The notes beneath the pieces are model-generated. The model worked only from the letters and a program-made list of their open reading frames with translations. It was not told the origin of the DNA and made no database searches. DNA of 64,000 nt from Ptiloglossa arizonensis (Eukaryota; Arthropoda; Insecta; Hymenoptera; Colletidae), in the NCBI RefSeq assembly GCF_051014685.1, contig NC_135052.1, positions 7,035,105-7,099,104 of the forward strand. Reading direction: 5' to 3'. A program made the position numbers and the translations under genes. Positions 1-12,900 of the stretch are shown piece by piece (positions within the stretch are counted from its first letter, which is position 1; every line of letters begins with the position of its first letter).

Positions 1-1620
1 TGTTGTGTCGCTTTAATTGGACCGAACTCTACCTCTTCGTTCTTTTGTACTTGTACAAGGATCGTGGAAAGAGGATTTTGGAAAATCGTACCATTTTGCG
101 ATACGGTGAGCTTTCATTTCCATCCTTTTTCTTCTGAACAACAAACGATAAAAGTTCCAAAGTGGAGGCGCCAAGTGCGAATCACATTTGTCATTGTGTT
201 CGCTTCTTTCGCTAACGTAAAAGTAACTACTTTGTTACTCTTTCTTAACATCCTCTCATTTTTCACAAGAGAGTTATATCGTTGGTAAAATAAATTCGCG
301 GTAAAAAGCACTTAGTACGTTAGTACGAAGCATTAAGTAACGTGTACTTTACAGATTGAACTGCGTATGTGTCGGTTTGAGAGTCGAAATTTCCATTTTA
401 CTCCGATTCAGATTCCATTCTGATTCTCTACTTGTTACATACACTAGGTAATAACATGCGTTACGCGGCTATTTTTGCAACCGATGGATCGATATTAATG
501 ATAATTCGATCAGAGGAATATATTATACGATTATCCTTAAATTGGTACATTTCCAATGGAATTCAAGTGCAACGGAATTCAAATTAGAAACTTCCATTTC
601 ACCGTGGCATCTCGACAAGATCTTTCCAGGAGTTTATTTTAATTCCAAGTAATTTCCTACGCGAGGCATTGAACGACCAATTGAATTTAATTCGGTTACA
701 GTGCGTAATATTTTTCTCTTCTCATCAATCGCATCGGACGAACGTATCGATCGGTTTGATTCCACGTCACTCGTTGAAGGGAAACAAAAATTCGAATTAT
801 AAAATGAAAAAACATTTCGTATTTCGTTTCTTCTTCGAATAAAAATTGTCCTCACCCTCGACGACATTAGTGATCGACACTGGACCCGTGAAAATAATCA
901 ATCTCACCTTTCCGGACTTGTTTTTAAAATCACTCGATTATCAACAGTGTTTATATCACAATTATTGAAATAGAAAACTAATTATAAATTAATTTGCCTC
1001 TGCCCTTTCTAATTTCAAAGATGTGTACAAGGTCTGAAACGAACAAAAGTGTATCAGTGGTTAAGTTAAGGTCAGTTTTACTCTTAAACCGATCGAACTG
1101 CTATTCTTGGAATTCGGACGGTAGTTTCCCATCGATTCGTGGACGACCCTACCGATATTCATCGATCGTGTTACCGTTACCGTCACCTCTATGGGAAACT
1201 GGACTGCCACCCGTGTTCGAAGTCGTCGAGAAGAAACGCGAAGAAACGTCGCAGCGTCGTTCGAGTCCTAATTGGAATTTAGAGTTTCCTTATCCACGAA
1301 CCGATAAACGTGAGAACGCCAAAGTGAAAGAGTAGAGAAATTCTTAATCTCGAAGCCGGTAGGAAAGTCACGCCCGCATCATAAACCCGAGCTGTATCGT
1401 AATCCTGAATACCTTTCTCGAGGGATGCTGCTGCTGCCTGCATCCATCCATCGTGATTCTCACCACGGCCGCCATTTTCGAGCTCTCGCGGCTGGGTCAT
1501 CTCCAGCGTGAAATTATAAACGTCGGTGTGTACATGCATTTTATACGAGGTCGCGCGAAACTGCTGTTACTACTTCGTCAGAGGCTTGGTTAAGGGACGA
1601 AATGCTCGCGAGGCCGCAAT
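1..1620. other. Non-coding DNA, no gene seen
   Basis: No convincing open frame. The short ORFs here overlap on both strands and are rich in Phe, Ser and Arg, as expected from chance translation of AT-rich, CGA/TCG-rich DNA. The only small pattern is the 9-mer GGAATTCAA, seen twice within about 30 bases near 558-582. The segment 1100-1560 is more CpG-rich but shows nothing specific. Confidence 0.7.
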
Positions 1621-1654
1621 TTTTCATTACGTGCAGAGGGGAGGGTAGTGGTGA

Positions 1655-1680
1655 TGGTGGTGGTGGTGGTGGTGGTGGTG
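1655..1680. repeat. (TGG)n microsatellite
   Basis: Eight to nine uninterrupted TGG units, immediately preceded by an impure GTGGTGATGG stretch. The poly-Gly run in the forward frame across it is a by-product of the repeat. Confidence 0.95.
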
Positions 1681-1962
1681 AAAAAAGACCCGACAAACGG
1701 CTCGTTCCACGAAATCAAGAAGACTCGCACAGCCGACGGAAGTGCTTCCGCGTGTCGCGCAACCATAATCCCAATGCGTCTCCTGGCCTCTTTTTGCCCT
1801 TTTTGTTATTATTGATGCCAGCGGGCCAGGAGAGTTTCGGAATTTCAGAGGTTTCGTCGTCCGTGCCGTTTAATATCCGTACGGTGAATTCAAAGGCCTC
1901 CTTTAGGGGTGAGCAGCCTCCGCTATTCATCGTCGTGAGAGTCAAAGCATCTTTTTTTTCTG

Positions 1963-1995
1963 GCGCGCGCGCACGAGAGAGAGAGAGAGAGAGAG
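1963..1995. repeat. Compound (GC)5 / (GA)n microsatellite
   Basis: An alternating GC tract (1963-1972) is followed by CAC and then about ten GA units (1975-1995). Alternating GC can adopt Z-DNA, and GA tracts are GAGA-factor type sites in insects. Any function here is inference. Confidence 0.93.
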
Positions 1996-1999
1996 TTAT

Positions 2000-3090
2000 T
2001 TACGAGCTTAACAATTAATCTCTCTTGTATTAAAATCTCGCCTCGAGTATACGGAGCGTGCGATTCTTTTTATACACCGCCGAATGATTTCGACATCCCC
2101 ATTGCACGATCATGACAATGAGCCACGGAATAAACTTACACGATACGGGACGCCTTAATCTTCTGCGATCAACGACTAAAAATAGCGAACGTAAATGGCT
2201 TGACACTTTTTTTATAGTAAACGAGCAGAATGGACCGGTGTATCAAGAACTATACGTATTTTTTAAGAAAGAAAAAAATTCACCTTTGAGTACCCTTTAC
2301 ACGATCATCCAAAATGAATTCTTAGAATTATTTTTCTCTCCTGAAAGTTTCATTCGAAATATTTTCAATGTAGAAAATAGTTTCGAAGATAGTTACCATT
2401 CGATTTAAACGATTCACCCTATATTTGTGTCGTTGAGAATCAAAATCTTGTATTAAAAGAACGTTAAGTATTTATGTACGACAACGGATAAAATCACGTA
2501 CCGTGAATATTATTTGGGAACGCACAAGTTTACAAACCGGTCTTCAAACTACGGTATACATCGACAAATTTTCATTTTTTTGAGAATGTTCATGGAGAGA
2601 ATTTCTTAAGAATTCGTCGCGATAAAATGTCTAAATAATCATTTTCGTCTACATTTATACTCAAGTAGCGTGCCAAATTAATACGCTAAAATAATATTCT
2701 CGGTAAAATATTTGTATACGAACGAAAAAAAAAATTAATCAATTTTATCGTTTGCCATTATTTCAATAGTCGAAAATCGTATACCTCAAGTTGTTGCTAA
2801 AAATGGCCTAACGGTTTTAGGAAACATCCTACGCTAAGTTGGACGACAGTGGAGTGTTAGAGGAGAGTAAAAGAGATTAATTGAAATTGATTGTCCGATT
2901 GGTCACTCGCTCCATCTTCGAGAGTTTTCGCAGACAGAAGGTGAACGGTTGGTGATCAATACTTTCCCAACGCGGTGACAAAGTCTTCGAGAAAGTGTTC
3001 ATGATTTGACACAAACTCGTAAATCAATACGCTATGTAGTCACAAACTCAGAGTAGCGTTTTCTAACAATACACGGTACACTTTCTTCGT
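2000..3090. other. AT-rich non-coding DNA
   Basis: No supported gene. The forward frame at 2112-2408 (98 codons) shows no recognisable domain and is surrounded by AT-rich unique sequence. The reverse complement of 2405-2420 resembles the GGGTGAATC type of end motif found on some insect repeats, but nothing else supports an element. Confidence 0.6.
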
Positions 3091-3097
3091 CCTACAT

Positions 3098-3442
3098 ATG
3101 GCGCGAACACTGAAAGTTCCTTGGAAAATAATAGAAAACTACTTACGAAGAATCATTCGCAAAATTGATCAAATCTTTATCAAAGAATCGGATAAAAGAT
3201 CAGTATTAAAAATTAAAAACTGGTACATAAAATTCTTCGTAACGGAGAAAATTAAATTTTGCAAAACGATCAAATTTAACAAATCTTCCTCATTGAGGAA
3301 AAACACTTTACTAGTTATACCGTACCTGGGAATATTTCACGAGATAAATTATAATTTTTCGATAACTGAAATGTACTATTATTTATTTTTTAAACGCAAC
3401 TCACTCCAGCATTTATTTTATCTCGCGGAAATTTCAACGTAA
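3098..3442 (+). pseudogene. Possible remnant of a Penelope/LINE-like retroelement ORF
   Basis: A 114-codon forward ORF with its own ATG. Its translation is Lys/Ile/Phe-rich. Near residues 75-83 it reads VIPYLGIFH, followed after about 15 residues by FFKRNSLQHLF. This loosely recalls the conserved stretch after the reverse-transcriptase core of Penelope-like elements (IPY, then SEK, then FK.xN.L..L). No catalytic YxDD box, GIY-YIG motif or terminal repeat is visible, and the flanking frames do not extend the similarity. It could equally be a chance ORF. The length (114 aa) is a small fraction of any intact retroelement protein. Confidence 0.13.
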
Positions 3443-3699
3443 TCTAGCAGTGAAGTCAAAGATCGAAAGAAAACATCTTCCTTAATTTTCAACTCTTACA
3501 TCGAACATACTGACTTAGCAATAGAAAAGAAACTGATCGAATCCGCTAAAGGTGTACAACAATTGCGATTCTTCTCCGGCCACATTTTCCGTCACTTAGC
3601 CATTATTCGATTCTTTTTTTCCCCAGAGAAAACTTTATCGATGCGTACAAACAGCGTCGAAATGGAAAACGAGTAATTAAATGACCGCGAAATTGCGAT

Positions 3700-3715
3700 A
3701 AAAAAAAAAAAAAAA
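3700..3715. repeat. Poly(A) tract, 16 nt
   Basis: An uninterrupted run of A. It lies 212 bases before a longer A tract at 3928, so the two bracket a unique CpG-rich segment. Confidence 0.95.
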
Positions 3716-3927
3716 CATATTCTCTCCGAATTCAACGCTTTCGTCGTTGGTCCCCTACCACACAACCCTCTGCAAACCGCGAAACTTCGGGCGTTGGAGC
3801 GTCGAAAACTTCCTTATTCAACCGTGCGTCGCGAAAAGCAATTTCGCGCGAATACGCAACCCACCGGTGATAACTGCAGGCGCGACCGTGAACAAAATGC
3901 AACAAGCGTGCTCCGTGCTCGTATTAC

Positions 3928-3953
3928 AAAAAAAAAAAAAAAAAAAAAAAAAA
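3928..3953. repeat. Poly(A) tract, 26 nt
   Basis: An uninterrupted run of 26 A followed by an A-rich, G-interrupted tail to about 3990. The length would suit the tail of a retroposed transcript on the forward strand. I see no clear target-site duplication and no recognisable parent gene in 3716-3927, so a simple slippage tract is equally possible. Read backwards, it produces the poly-Phe run in a long reverse ORF, which is an artefact. Confidence 0.95.
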
Positions 3954-3989
3954 TGAAAGAAAAAAAAAGGGGGAAAGAAGAGAAAAATT

Positions 3990-5730
3990 CCAGGAAAAAA
4001 TACCTCGTCAAAAATGAGTCGGACTCCGTGCCATCGTAACCGCGATGTTCTCGATTTTTGTTTTCAAGCTCCGTTTTAAATTCGCCCTCTCTCGCTCCTT
4101 TCAACCCGATACGCCACAATTCTCTCCCCCTTTTCCCGACCGCTCTGGAACGTTTGAAAGCGGATTTGCGGAGCGTAGCTGCATTCGAACGTGATCCTAG
4201 CAATTTGTCGCAGCGGGCGTATTCATCGCTGCAAATCAAACCGATTAAGAGGAGCTCGTGGACACACGAATACCATGGATCTCGACTTGCCCAAACCGAT
4301 TCCACGGTAACGGTGCAAAGACCAAATTTTTTCCAGCTTTCGCGCGTCCTCGCGTGCCCCGTTGAGAACCGAATCGTCAAAGGTTCCCGTGTAGCAAAAA
4401 CCGGCCGGGATGAAAGGATAAAGAAAAACAGAGACCTAAAACCGGGTAAAAAGGGGGAGTTGAAATTATCGAAGAACATTTGAATTCGCTACCCTTCAAA
4501 GGAACCATCCCACCCCCCTATCCGCGGAGAACGATCCGATCGGCCGTGGAAAATCCCTTTTCGTGCTCCTTCCGAGCGATTTCGCTAATACTATTTGCGA
4601 GTTCATCGATGCTTCGATGGAAAATCGTTCGAGTGACTTTCACGTTCCGTTCGAGGCCCATGAAAAAGTCGCCAAGAGGAACGATAGCGATCGCTGCGAT
4701 CCGAAATGGAATTTTATTTTAGAGAGCAAAGAAGCGATCGGATTTCCTTGTCATCGGTATTTTCAAGTACTCGAAAATTATTGCGAATATTATTGAAGAA
4801 ATTTATCGATTGATCGCGAAGCGTTATTTTTCAATTATTTCGAAGGTTAAAGGGTGATTTCAACTTCTTGGGAAAGGTGTACAATCGGTCGCTGGTATAG
4901 TTACACTTCTACTCGGAGAGGAATACAGTTTTTATTCGTACACGAAATAGCGACGGTTGTTAAAAATTTTAGTGCGAAAAGCTTCGTGCGTCGAGAAGAG
5001 TCTAGACGAATTACCGGGGAAAGGTTACTTCGAGGTTAGGGTCAGGTCGTAAAACGGCTGTTGTCGATTATCGTCCATTTGGCGTTGCATAACTACCTTT
5101 TCTTGTATATTTTTACGGCGAAATAAAAACGTTGATCCTAGTTGATCCGTTTTCCAAAATGCTCGAAACTGTTCGAATAAAATGGTAAAGAACGTGGTAA
5201 TTTTTCTTCGTTCTCATTTGTATTTTTTACTAAAAATTCGAACAACAAATTTCTATTATTTCCATAGAGCGTATTTTTGAAAACGCTCGGTCGAGATGGA
5301 TTACTATACATCGGAACGACGCTTGACCAAAAAATGCAGTTCCACGTATCCGCGCTTGGATTTACAAGCGGGATTAACCTAATGGGTTAAACGTGTAAAC
5401 GTAGATTCGAACGCGAGAGGAAGATCGACGATAAACCGAATGTGTCGTGTACTAGTAGACTCGCGCGTATATCGTATCGTACTGTGGGGGATAAAAGATC
5501 GTTTTCAGGTTTGGCAAGACGCATTGGCGCGCACGGATATACTTGCCATGCGATTTTGAGTGAAATCATATGGAAAATCGTGTTGTACGTCGATGCTCGA
5601 TAGAGCGGAAAATGGAAAACTGAATGCTATAAATGTTTTCCATGCAATGTACACATACGCGTTCGCGCGTCAAAATACAATGTATGCGTTCGACAAATGA
5701 AATTTCGTACGTTCGAAAATAAAGGATCGG
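3990..5730. other. Non-coding DNA, no gene seen
   Basis: ORFs overlap on both strands between 4058 and 4800 in a moderately CpG-rich patch, so none stands out. No domain, splice-site pair or RNA gene was recognised. 5040-5730 is ordinary AT-rich sequence. Confidence 0.6.
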
Positions 5731-5732
5731 AA

Positions 5733-5757
5733 AGAGAGAGAGAGAGAGAGAGAGAGA
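5733..5757. repeat. (AG)n microsatellite
   Basis: Twelve to thirteen uninterrupted AG units. Confidence 0.97.
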
Positions 5758-5759
5758 AC

Positions 5760-7470
5760 AAGGATAATAAAATTCAAATGTTTAACAACCGTCGCGTTGG
5801 CGGGAATCCGAAATAAATCGCAAAACTGATTCTTGTCGCGTTTGTAAATCGATCTCTGCACTTTTCCGTTTCGATGTGTTTCGGTAATTAAACTTGTCAC
5901 GCAAGAGTGATTTCGGAGTTGGAATATACGCAATACTGAAATCGAGGAGATACAATTTTTTGAGCGCCGGAAATTGAAGGATTGGTCGAACAAAAAAGGT
6001 AAATCCGTCCCTGCGTTCCATCGGTGCAATTTACCGATTCTCAATTCAGAATCGTGATAAACAGTAGGGAAGATTCATAGTTAAAGTAACCGCCTCTAAC
6101 GGAAATCACATCAGACGTATATCAAACGAAATCGGCTTTTTGCGTGCAAACGTTCAAACAGCCCGTACAATGTTAATAACGAAACCGACGTGAACGCAAA
6201 AGTGAGCAATTTACGTTCGAGTTTGATCAAGAGATCCGTTCGATTACTCTTTCGGTGCATTACACCACTGACTGGGAATATGTGCGGCGATAGCGATCGA
6301 ACGTGTAATTTTACGTCGCGAGAAAGATAAATCTCGTCGTTGCGTTGGTAATCAAGCGTGTAAGTTCTTTATCGAACGACGAGGAGGTGTACCTACACGT
6401 GGCGATTATGAAAAAACTTGTACGTCACCTGTTGGCAAAGTTCGGTGACTCGTCGATATTCGAATAACACTCGTAACACTCGTAATGTATCTTGATGTCG
6501 AGAAAAATTGCAACAAATTGATCGACGGTAAAAATACAGCTACTCGAAGTAACGCGTTGAAACTGTTCTTTTAATCAACACGGGTGGAAACATCCTTTGT
6601 GGATAATTTTACAAAATCTTATCAAAGAAGATTATTCTTCACCGTTATCGCGATAAATATCGTCGGAAGTTCCGTGCTTCGAGCTTTTTAAAATTCAAGT
6701 ATCTCGGTTATCTCCGTTCTCCGTTCACTGTGTGACTCGCAAGGTACGGAATCGTGACAAGTTTAATTATTATAAATGATTTCAATCGCGAGACGTTCTT
6801 CGGTAAAAGACGAATAGAAATTTATAAATCCACCAAGTGAATTATAAGTTTCTATGTAAAGAGAAAACTTCCTTCTATTTACAATTTCTCCTTGATCGCG
6901 GAGCCTCCACCGTTCCACCGAATGCAAAGATTGCTTTAACGCGTTGGTTGCCACGTCATGCATATATGTATGACACTTAATACTTCGGTTACCGTGGCCT
7001 CATCTTTTAAGGCAGACATTTCCATATCAATAACGCTATGCAGAAATCCAATGGGTATTTGAAAGTTTCTCTGCAGAAACTTTCGATCGAATTGGTCGAA
7101 AAGAAGACGATCGTATTAAAAATACAAATTACAAAAGAATAAGGAGTAGCGACGAAAGAAAATTTTGTCAACGTCTTTAAGTAGAGAACACTCTCGTTAA
7201 GAGCGTTCTTCTCATTTGAAACGTCCTTTCCCAACCGATCTTCAGAATTAATATACTACTTCATCGATCAAACATTATCGTTAATGTATACTCCCATGAA
7301 TCTTAAAGAGAATTTTACGTAAAAAGGTTAAATGAATCTCGTTTTCCACGATAAGGAAGAAATGAAATGAAATCCTGTTCGTTGATATTAAATCGGATGT
7401 ACTATTTCAGGGAGATGAAACTGTGGAAGAAAATGTCAGGAAAGAATGTCGACTTTTTTTTTACCGTTAA
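5760..7470. other. AT-rich non-coding DNA
   Basis: No supported gene. It contains a perfect two-copy tandem of the 9-mer AACACTCGT at 6466-6485 with a partial third copy, and otherwise shows no structure. Confidence 0.65.
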
Positions 7471-7479
7471 GGGATCGTT

Positions 7480-8040
7480 CGAAGGATCAAGAAGAGACGG
7501 ATACTTTGCTCGACGAGAGCCCCGGCCATCGGTTCGCGCTTAACCGAGCGATACACAAGCTCCGCGAAATGACGAAACACCGATAAGGGTCGCGCGGGCG
7601 ACGAAAGTGTCGTTATTATTAAATAAGGCGTGGCAAAATAGGCGGCGCTGGCAGTGAACGGTTATCACGACGGACAAGGGAGGAAGGATCATGCATAATT
7701 CAGCGAAAACTTCGACCCCCGTGGGATAACGCAGCCGAAGAGACGGCGGCCGGTATCGGTGCATCGCGCCGCGGAGAATAACGGCACTCTGTCCTTTGCT
7801 TCTCGTCACGAGCCGCTTTCCGTAATCTTTACCGAGCCATTAACGTCGGCCAACTTTTTACGCCGTCCCTACAACTAGTTTCTCTCCGCGCGGCGCATTT
7901 TATTGCATCCAGAGACGCTCGCGATGCGACTTCTGGATCGACTTCGACGCACAGGGTAAACCACCTCGCCCTGGTACCGCAAATTACCATTTTAGTTTCT
8001 CCTTTGTCGCGTATCGAAAGATAGACAAGAATCACGGTTC
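7480..8040. other. CpG-rich patch
   Basis: GC and CpG content rise sharply relative to the flanks, especially 7500-7900 with many CGCG, GCCG and CGGC words. Several frames are open on the minus strand here, which is a composition effect. Such patches in hymenopteran genomes can mark exons, promoters or conserved elements, but no start-site or splice signal singles one out. Confidence 0.55.
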
Positions 8041-8044
8041 AACG

Positions 8045-9055
8045 GGACGCGTCGCGAACATTTCGAAAGTGCGGGATGGAAAGTCGATTAACCGGAGTTC
8101 GTTCAATCACTGTTCAAAATGAATCATTGAAATACAAAAAAAGGGAAAAGTTAACCATAAAGAGGGTAGTTGAATTTTGAGTCGTGATGTTTGATCTTTG
8201 CAGCAGCAAGACGGTACGTCGAAAGGTAGGTAATTTGAGTAGGTTACGATTGTATCGTGCAAGGAAATACATTTTCCAAGAACGAAGAGCGCTACCGTAC
8301 ACGGATTTAGCGATCAGTAATGTTATTACCCTTGAAGTAACCTTCGACCTCAATTTTACCACAAAGTATAAGCACGAGTAAGTTTGTGTACACTCGTAGA
8401 TGTGTACGATAGGCAGGACGATATTGCGGAATAGAAAGTCGTAAGTTGAATATTCTCGATGCAATTACAGATTTTCAGGGTCACACAAAGGTCGCAACAT
8501 TACACTAGTAGGTCATTGAATTCGTTTGGTTCGGTTAAAGGAGTCGGTATAACCTTAAACTTTTAACTGCGTTTACTATGGAAAACTATTTTTTAAGCGA
8601 AGTTTCTGCTTTGTAGAGATTAAAGAGGAACACAGTATTTCCTCGTTAACTAATCGCGAACAAGATCTGCTCCCATTCAATTACGGAGGTGAAATAACGA
8701 TTTTGCATCTAGGGTCGAGGCTGACTCCGCTCCTGACACGTAGTCTTTACGCCCGAGCGTTGAAATTTCTTCCACGATGAATCGCTCGGTACTTTACAAT
8801 CGAGTGAAAATATTTATCAGTTAACTTTACCATTCTATTTCTTACTCCCCGAATACATAATACGCACTCCTTGAAACCATACGCACTCCTTGAAAACTAA
8901 ACAGACCGTGAAGTAACTGATCAAAATTGTCACAAACTTTGTATCGAGGCGTTGTTTCTTAAAATTCGTCTAAAATCGAGACATTCGCGAGAGTTTCCGA
9001 GATACTTGTATATACAATACAATAAATAACTTTTGCCGCACTCGCGATTACATTC
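8045..9055. other. Non-coding DNA, no gene seen
   Basis: Unique AT-rich DNA with low-quality overlapping ORFs at 8114-8464 on both strands. Apart from the direct repeat at 8860, nothing was recognised. Confidence 0.6.
8860..8897. repeat. 19 bp tandem duplication
   Basis: Two adjacent copies of ATACGCACTCCTTGAAA plus two bases, differing at one position of nineteen. It looks like a recent local duplication. Confidence 0.92.
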
Positions 9056-9339
9056 AATAGAACATTTTCCACTGGAAAATTGTTATCACGACTTGTGAAA
9101 TTGAAAAGTCCCTTGTGTCCATTACTTTCGCTAATGTTGAACGTCTATTTGCATTTTTGAAAGTTACGCGCCGAACCTTACGTAACAAGGAAAGAACGCG
9201 TCGTCTATCGAGACTGATTACATCGCGCTCAAAAACTCTTACAGCTTGGTCGTTAATGTCTCCTTGCGGAGCCATTTTTTTTTTCTTCCAGGAGACCACG
9301 CGGATCGATCCCTTCGAGAATGCATTTTATTGCCTCTCG

Positions 9340-9970
9340 AATTCTATCGCGCGTTAGAAACTGTCGTCGTTGCGCAATTGCGCGAAACGCCATGCAAACA
9401 CACTCGTACGAAACGACACTGCAAACAGTGGATCTCGCGCGGATACGACCGACCAAAACGCGACGTGTCCTACAAAGTTGCCGCCATTCGTCGTTCATCG
9501 AAGTGTGCGTTACGTTGCTTGGTCGCGTGGGAGAGATGTGGTAAACCGGCGTAAAAATCATCGTCCCGCTCGAACGTTCCGGAAACACGAATCGGGACGT
9601 AAGAACGAAAGAGTCACCGTAGCAGCGCGAATGTCGCGGAACACCGCCGCTTATCACGGGTACAACAATATCCACGGAAAAGGGAAACGGAGGACGAGAA
9701 TCCAGCGGATGCGAATACGCTTCGGAGCATTCGCCATAAGCAGGCGAGAACTGCAAGCTCCGTCGGTGCTTGAAACTTAATCCTCCGCGTCGTCATAAGA
9801 TAACGGTACTCGGCACCGCGTAAACTTCATTGTCCTCGGGGTAAGCGGCCGTTGCAACACCGTCTTGTTACCCAGGCCCCGTCCTTATTGTTTTCGAAGC
9901 GCCTGTGACGTCCGGATGACGGCGTCGTCACGCTGATTCCCAACCGTCCCTTTTCGCGACCACCAACAGA
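9340..9970. other. CpG-rich patch with overlapping ORFs
   Basis: CpG-dense DNA in which four or more frames on both strands stay open for 70-167 codons, the longest on the minus strand over 9253-9756. That pattern indicates low stop-codon frequency from GC content rather than one selected frame. The translations show no recognisable domain. The end (9830-9960) is the most GC-rich part. Confidence 0.5.
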
Positions 9971-9979
9971 CGACAAATG

Positions 9980-12900
9980 TCCTATAACCCGTTTCCTCCC
10001 ATTTCACCGAAAACTCGAGAATAGATTCGTTTCACCGCTCTAGAAAACCTACTCGAACGTTGAGCGATTTTTCAAATAAACGCAAAGTTGAAAATCGATA
10101 AAATCGCGACCGTTTCGTACCGTTCTTCGTAACGTACCGTGAATACGAAAATATTAATTTCGATATTTTCATTTACCCGGATCTACAGCTATTCGATACC
10201 TTGGTATTTTATTGCACAGAAGACTCGGAAATAGTATTTCTTTCGTCGGAAATTTATTCGAACGTCCTGTAATTTTCTACATACGAAATTGAAACCCGAT
10301 AAAAGTGCACGATACATTGTTGGCTTTCTTTGTAACATTGTACGAATAGAAGAATATTGTAATTGAGAATAATTTCGTAAATTTTTTGGGTGAAAATATT
10401 CCCAGACTTTTAGCGATAAAAGTGATTTTTTCTTACAATTTCGATGCAATTTTTTCAACAACACTCTTCGCGAGCTTAACACGTTTAGTAACATTTTCAG
10501 GGACGAAAAGAATCTGCTGATCGAATTACCGTTTCGGGATTTGGACCCGCATCTTTCGTTTAGCGAATACTTTCTCCGTAAGCTTAATGTCTGAAACTGT
10601 CGCTTATAGTAGGTGCTGGTACCTCGAAACGATAGCTCCCGATGCTACTCGAAACCATTCGGAGTATTTTTTTCATTATTTAAACATCGATCTTTCCAAA
10701 AGACTTTGCCCGATTAAGTTCAGCTGCAGAATTTGATTCGGTGTTGCGTACTCGGGTGTCGATACGTTTCAAAGTCTATAAATCTATATACAGGGTGGCC
10801 GATTTCGATCTACAAATGAACAAATTTCAGAGAACACGTTGAATCGAACGTACGAAGATCGTTGGAGATCGAGACAATCGTTAGAATTTTCCAAGAAAAA
10901 TATTTCTACACGTTGAGCTCGTTCGCGTTCCTTGTAAACGGCGTTTACATTTTGTAAATGCAATACTAGGCGCATTCGTTCACACGACGTATAAATATTT
11001 CCAAAGAGATAATCAAATTCAACGAAACGAACATTTCACAACCGCGAGCGAACGTCACCCCTGATTTTTCAAACAGAATTCTGCCAAACGATATAAAGAA
11101 AAATGGTGACACGATACACCGGTCTGAGAAACGATTTTATTTTTCCATGAAAGTTGCGCTCATAAATTGACGCTAAAGTTGAAAAATTGTAATGGAGCCG
11201 GTGCGCGAATGAATGATGGCGCGCATCGCGGCGAAAAAGATAGAGAGCTTCGTAAACGTCGGTTGATTAATGCTCCATCACGGTGACGTAAGAAGGGACG
11301 CCAAACACGAACGCGTCGGGATTTAAAACGACCGAACCGGAACAAAAGATAAGGGACACGAATGTTTCAAGGATCCGCGATTTTTCGAGCGAAAATGCAA
11401 CGACGCGAGAGGGTGACGCGTTTGAAAAAATATCACCGATGAAAGTTTCTATTTATACGTTCACCTTTCGAAAAGCCTTTTGGGAAAATACGGTGATTAA
11501 TGAGGTCCGGCGTCGTATAACCGATACATGCACTTCAACTTGCGATTCACGATATTTGAGAACGTCGTTAATCATCATCAACCATTCGACTTTTTCTATT
11601 TTAAAGCACTTCAGCTTCTCGACGTTCTGACGTTTCTTGAGAAGTACGTTCCACGTATGATTATTTCATAGAATAATAAAATGTCCTTGTCGATGGGAGT
11701 CGTAACAAATACGCTGGACACGTTTGTTTAACGATAATTTAACAATTTTTGATCGAAGAATTATTCGCGGCCACATAATATATGAATTATTCAACCTTCG
11801 GATCTGATATTTTGAAATAGGATTATACCAAACGATGTAACTTTGCTCAATGAAAGTAATATAAATGAAACTTATTAACCGAATAAAAATCAGAACTGCT
11901 TTATTTAACCTCTTGGAAAATAAATTATTATTATTCGAAGTGAATAAAAATTTCAATTGATATTATTCCACGACGTATATCAATTTTGCGACGATATCGC
12001 GTCGCATCATTGAAAAAGTGTAATAATGAACGTTTATTCGTAACTACGGTGACGATTTTCCTGTTACAGAATTTAAAATGAACTAAACGCACACGTATTC
12101 GTCAGTATGCACGAAGAGGTTAAAAATCCGAGACCCGAACATTCGTGTCGCGACAGTGATAAAACTGTGAAAACGGTGGCTCCTCTGGAGTATTTACAAA
12201 TTTAACAAAAATTTCGCGCAAAAATTCCAAGCGTCGCGGGTGTCTCCGGTGATGGCTAGAATTTCAACATTTGTAAGAACCATCGAGGAGCAAAAATGAT
12301 AACTCCGAGTAAAATAAAGCACGGATAGCAAGAACAATGCGATTCGATGAAACGAGAAAGGGAGAAAGACAACACGGAGCGAATTATACCAATTTGTGTT
12401 AAAAGTTAACCGTGGTGTTTGTTTTGTATCATGATCGCGATCGTTCGTCAACGTCACGAACACCAAGGAATCGTGAGAATCCTCGGCGGTGATATTCGTC
12501 CACGACCCACGGTGAAATTAGAAAAAGGAGCAGTAACCAGGAAAAGACGGATGACCCCACTGAATAAAGCCGAAGGGCTAGCTGCCTGGACCCTGGGGTG
12601 AAATTTGCATCCACGATTTTTCCTCCGCTCGTTGTTCTTTCACCGTCGTGAAACTTAATCCGTTTTATTTCCAGAGATGCTTCGCGTAGAGTAGAACGCC
12701 AAGGAGGAACGTTTCTAATCATTCGCGTCCTCAGCAAGTAACTAGCTTCCCTCTCCGATTGTTGTTCCAACCGTGAAGAAACAGCGAACGGAGGAATATC
12801 GGGAGAATCGAAATTACGGTAAAATAAAAATACGATCAACGTTGGAAGCTTCACGTTTCGATGCACGCCTTGAAACGGAGTTTCAATCGAGAACCACGGA

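Noticed and set aside
3814..4479. 221-codon reverse ORF, the longest in the window
   Set aside because: It includes a long poly-Phe run that is merely the 26 nt A tract read backwards, overlaps a 141-codon ORF on the other strand, and shows no domain.
9253..9756. 167-codon reverse ORF
   Set aside because: Lies in a CpG-rich patch where at least three forward frames are also open, with no domain or start context to prefer it.
10789..10980. Possible interspersed repeat starting TATATACAGGGTGGCC
   Set aside because: Only one end motif is seen, with no partner end, no duplication and no second copy in the window.
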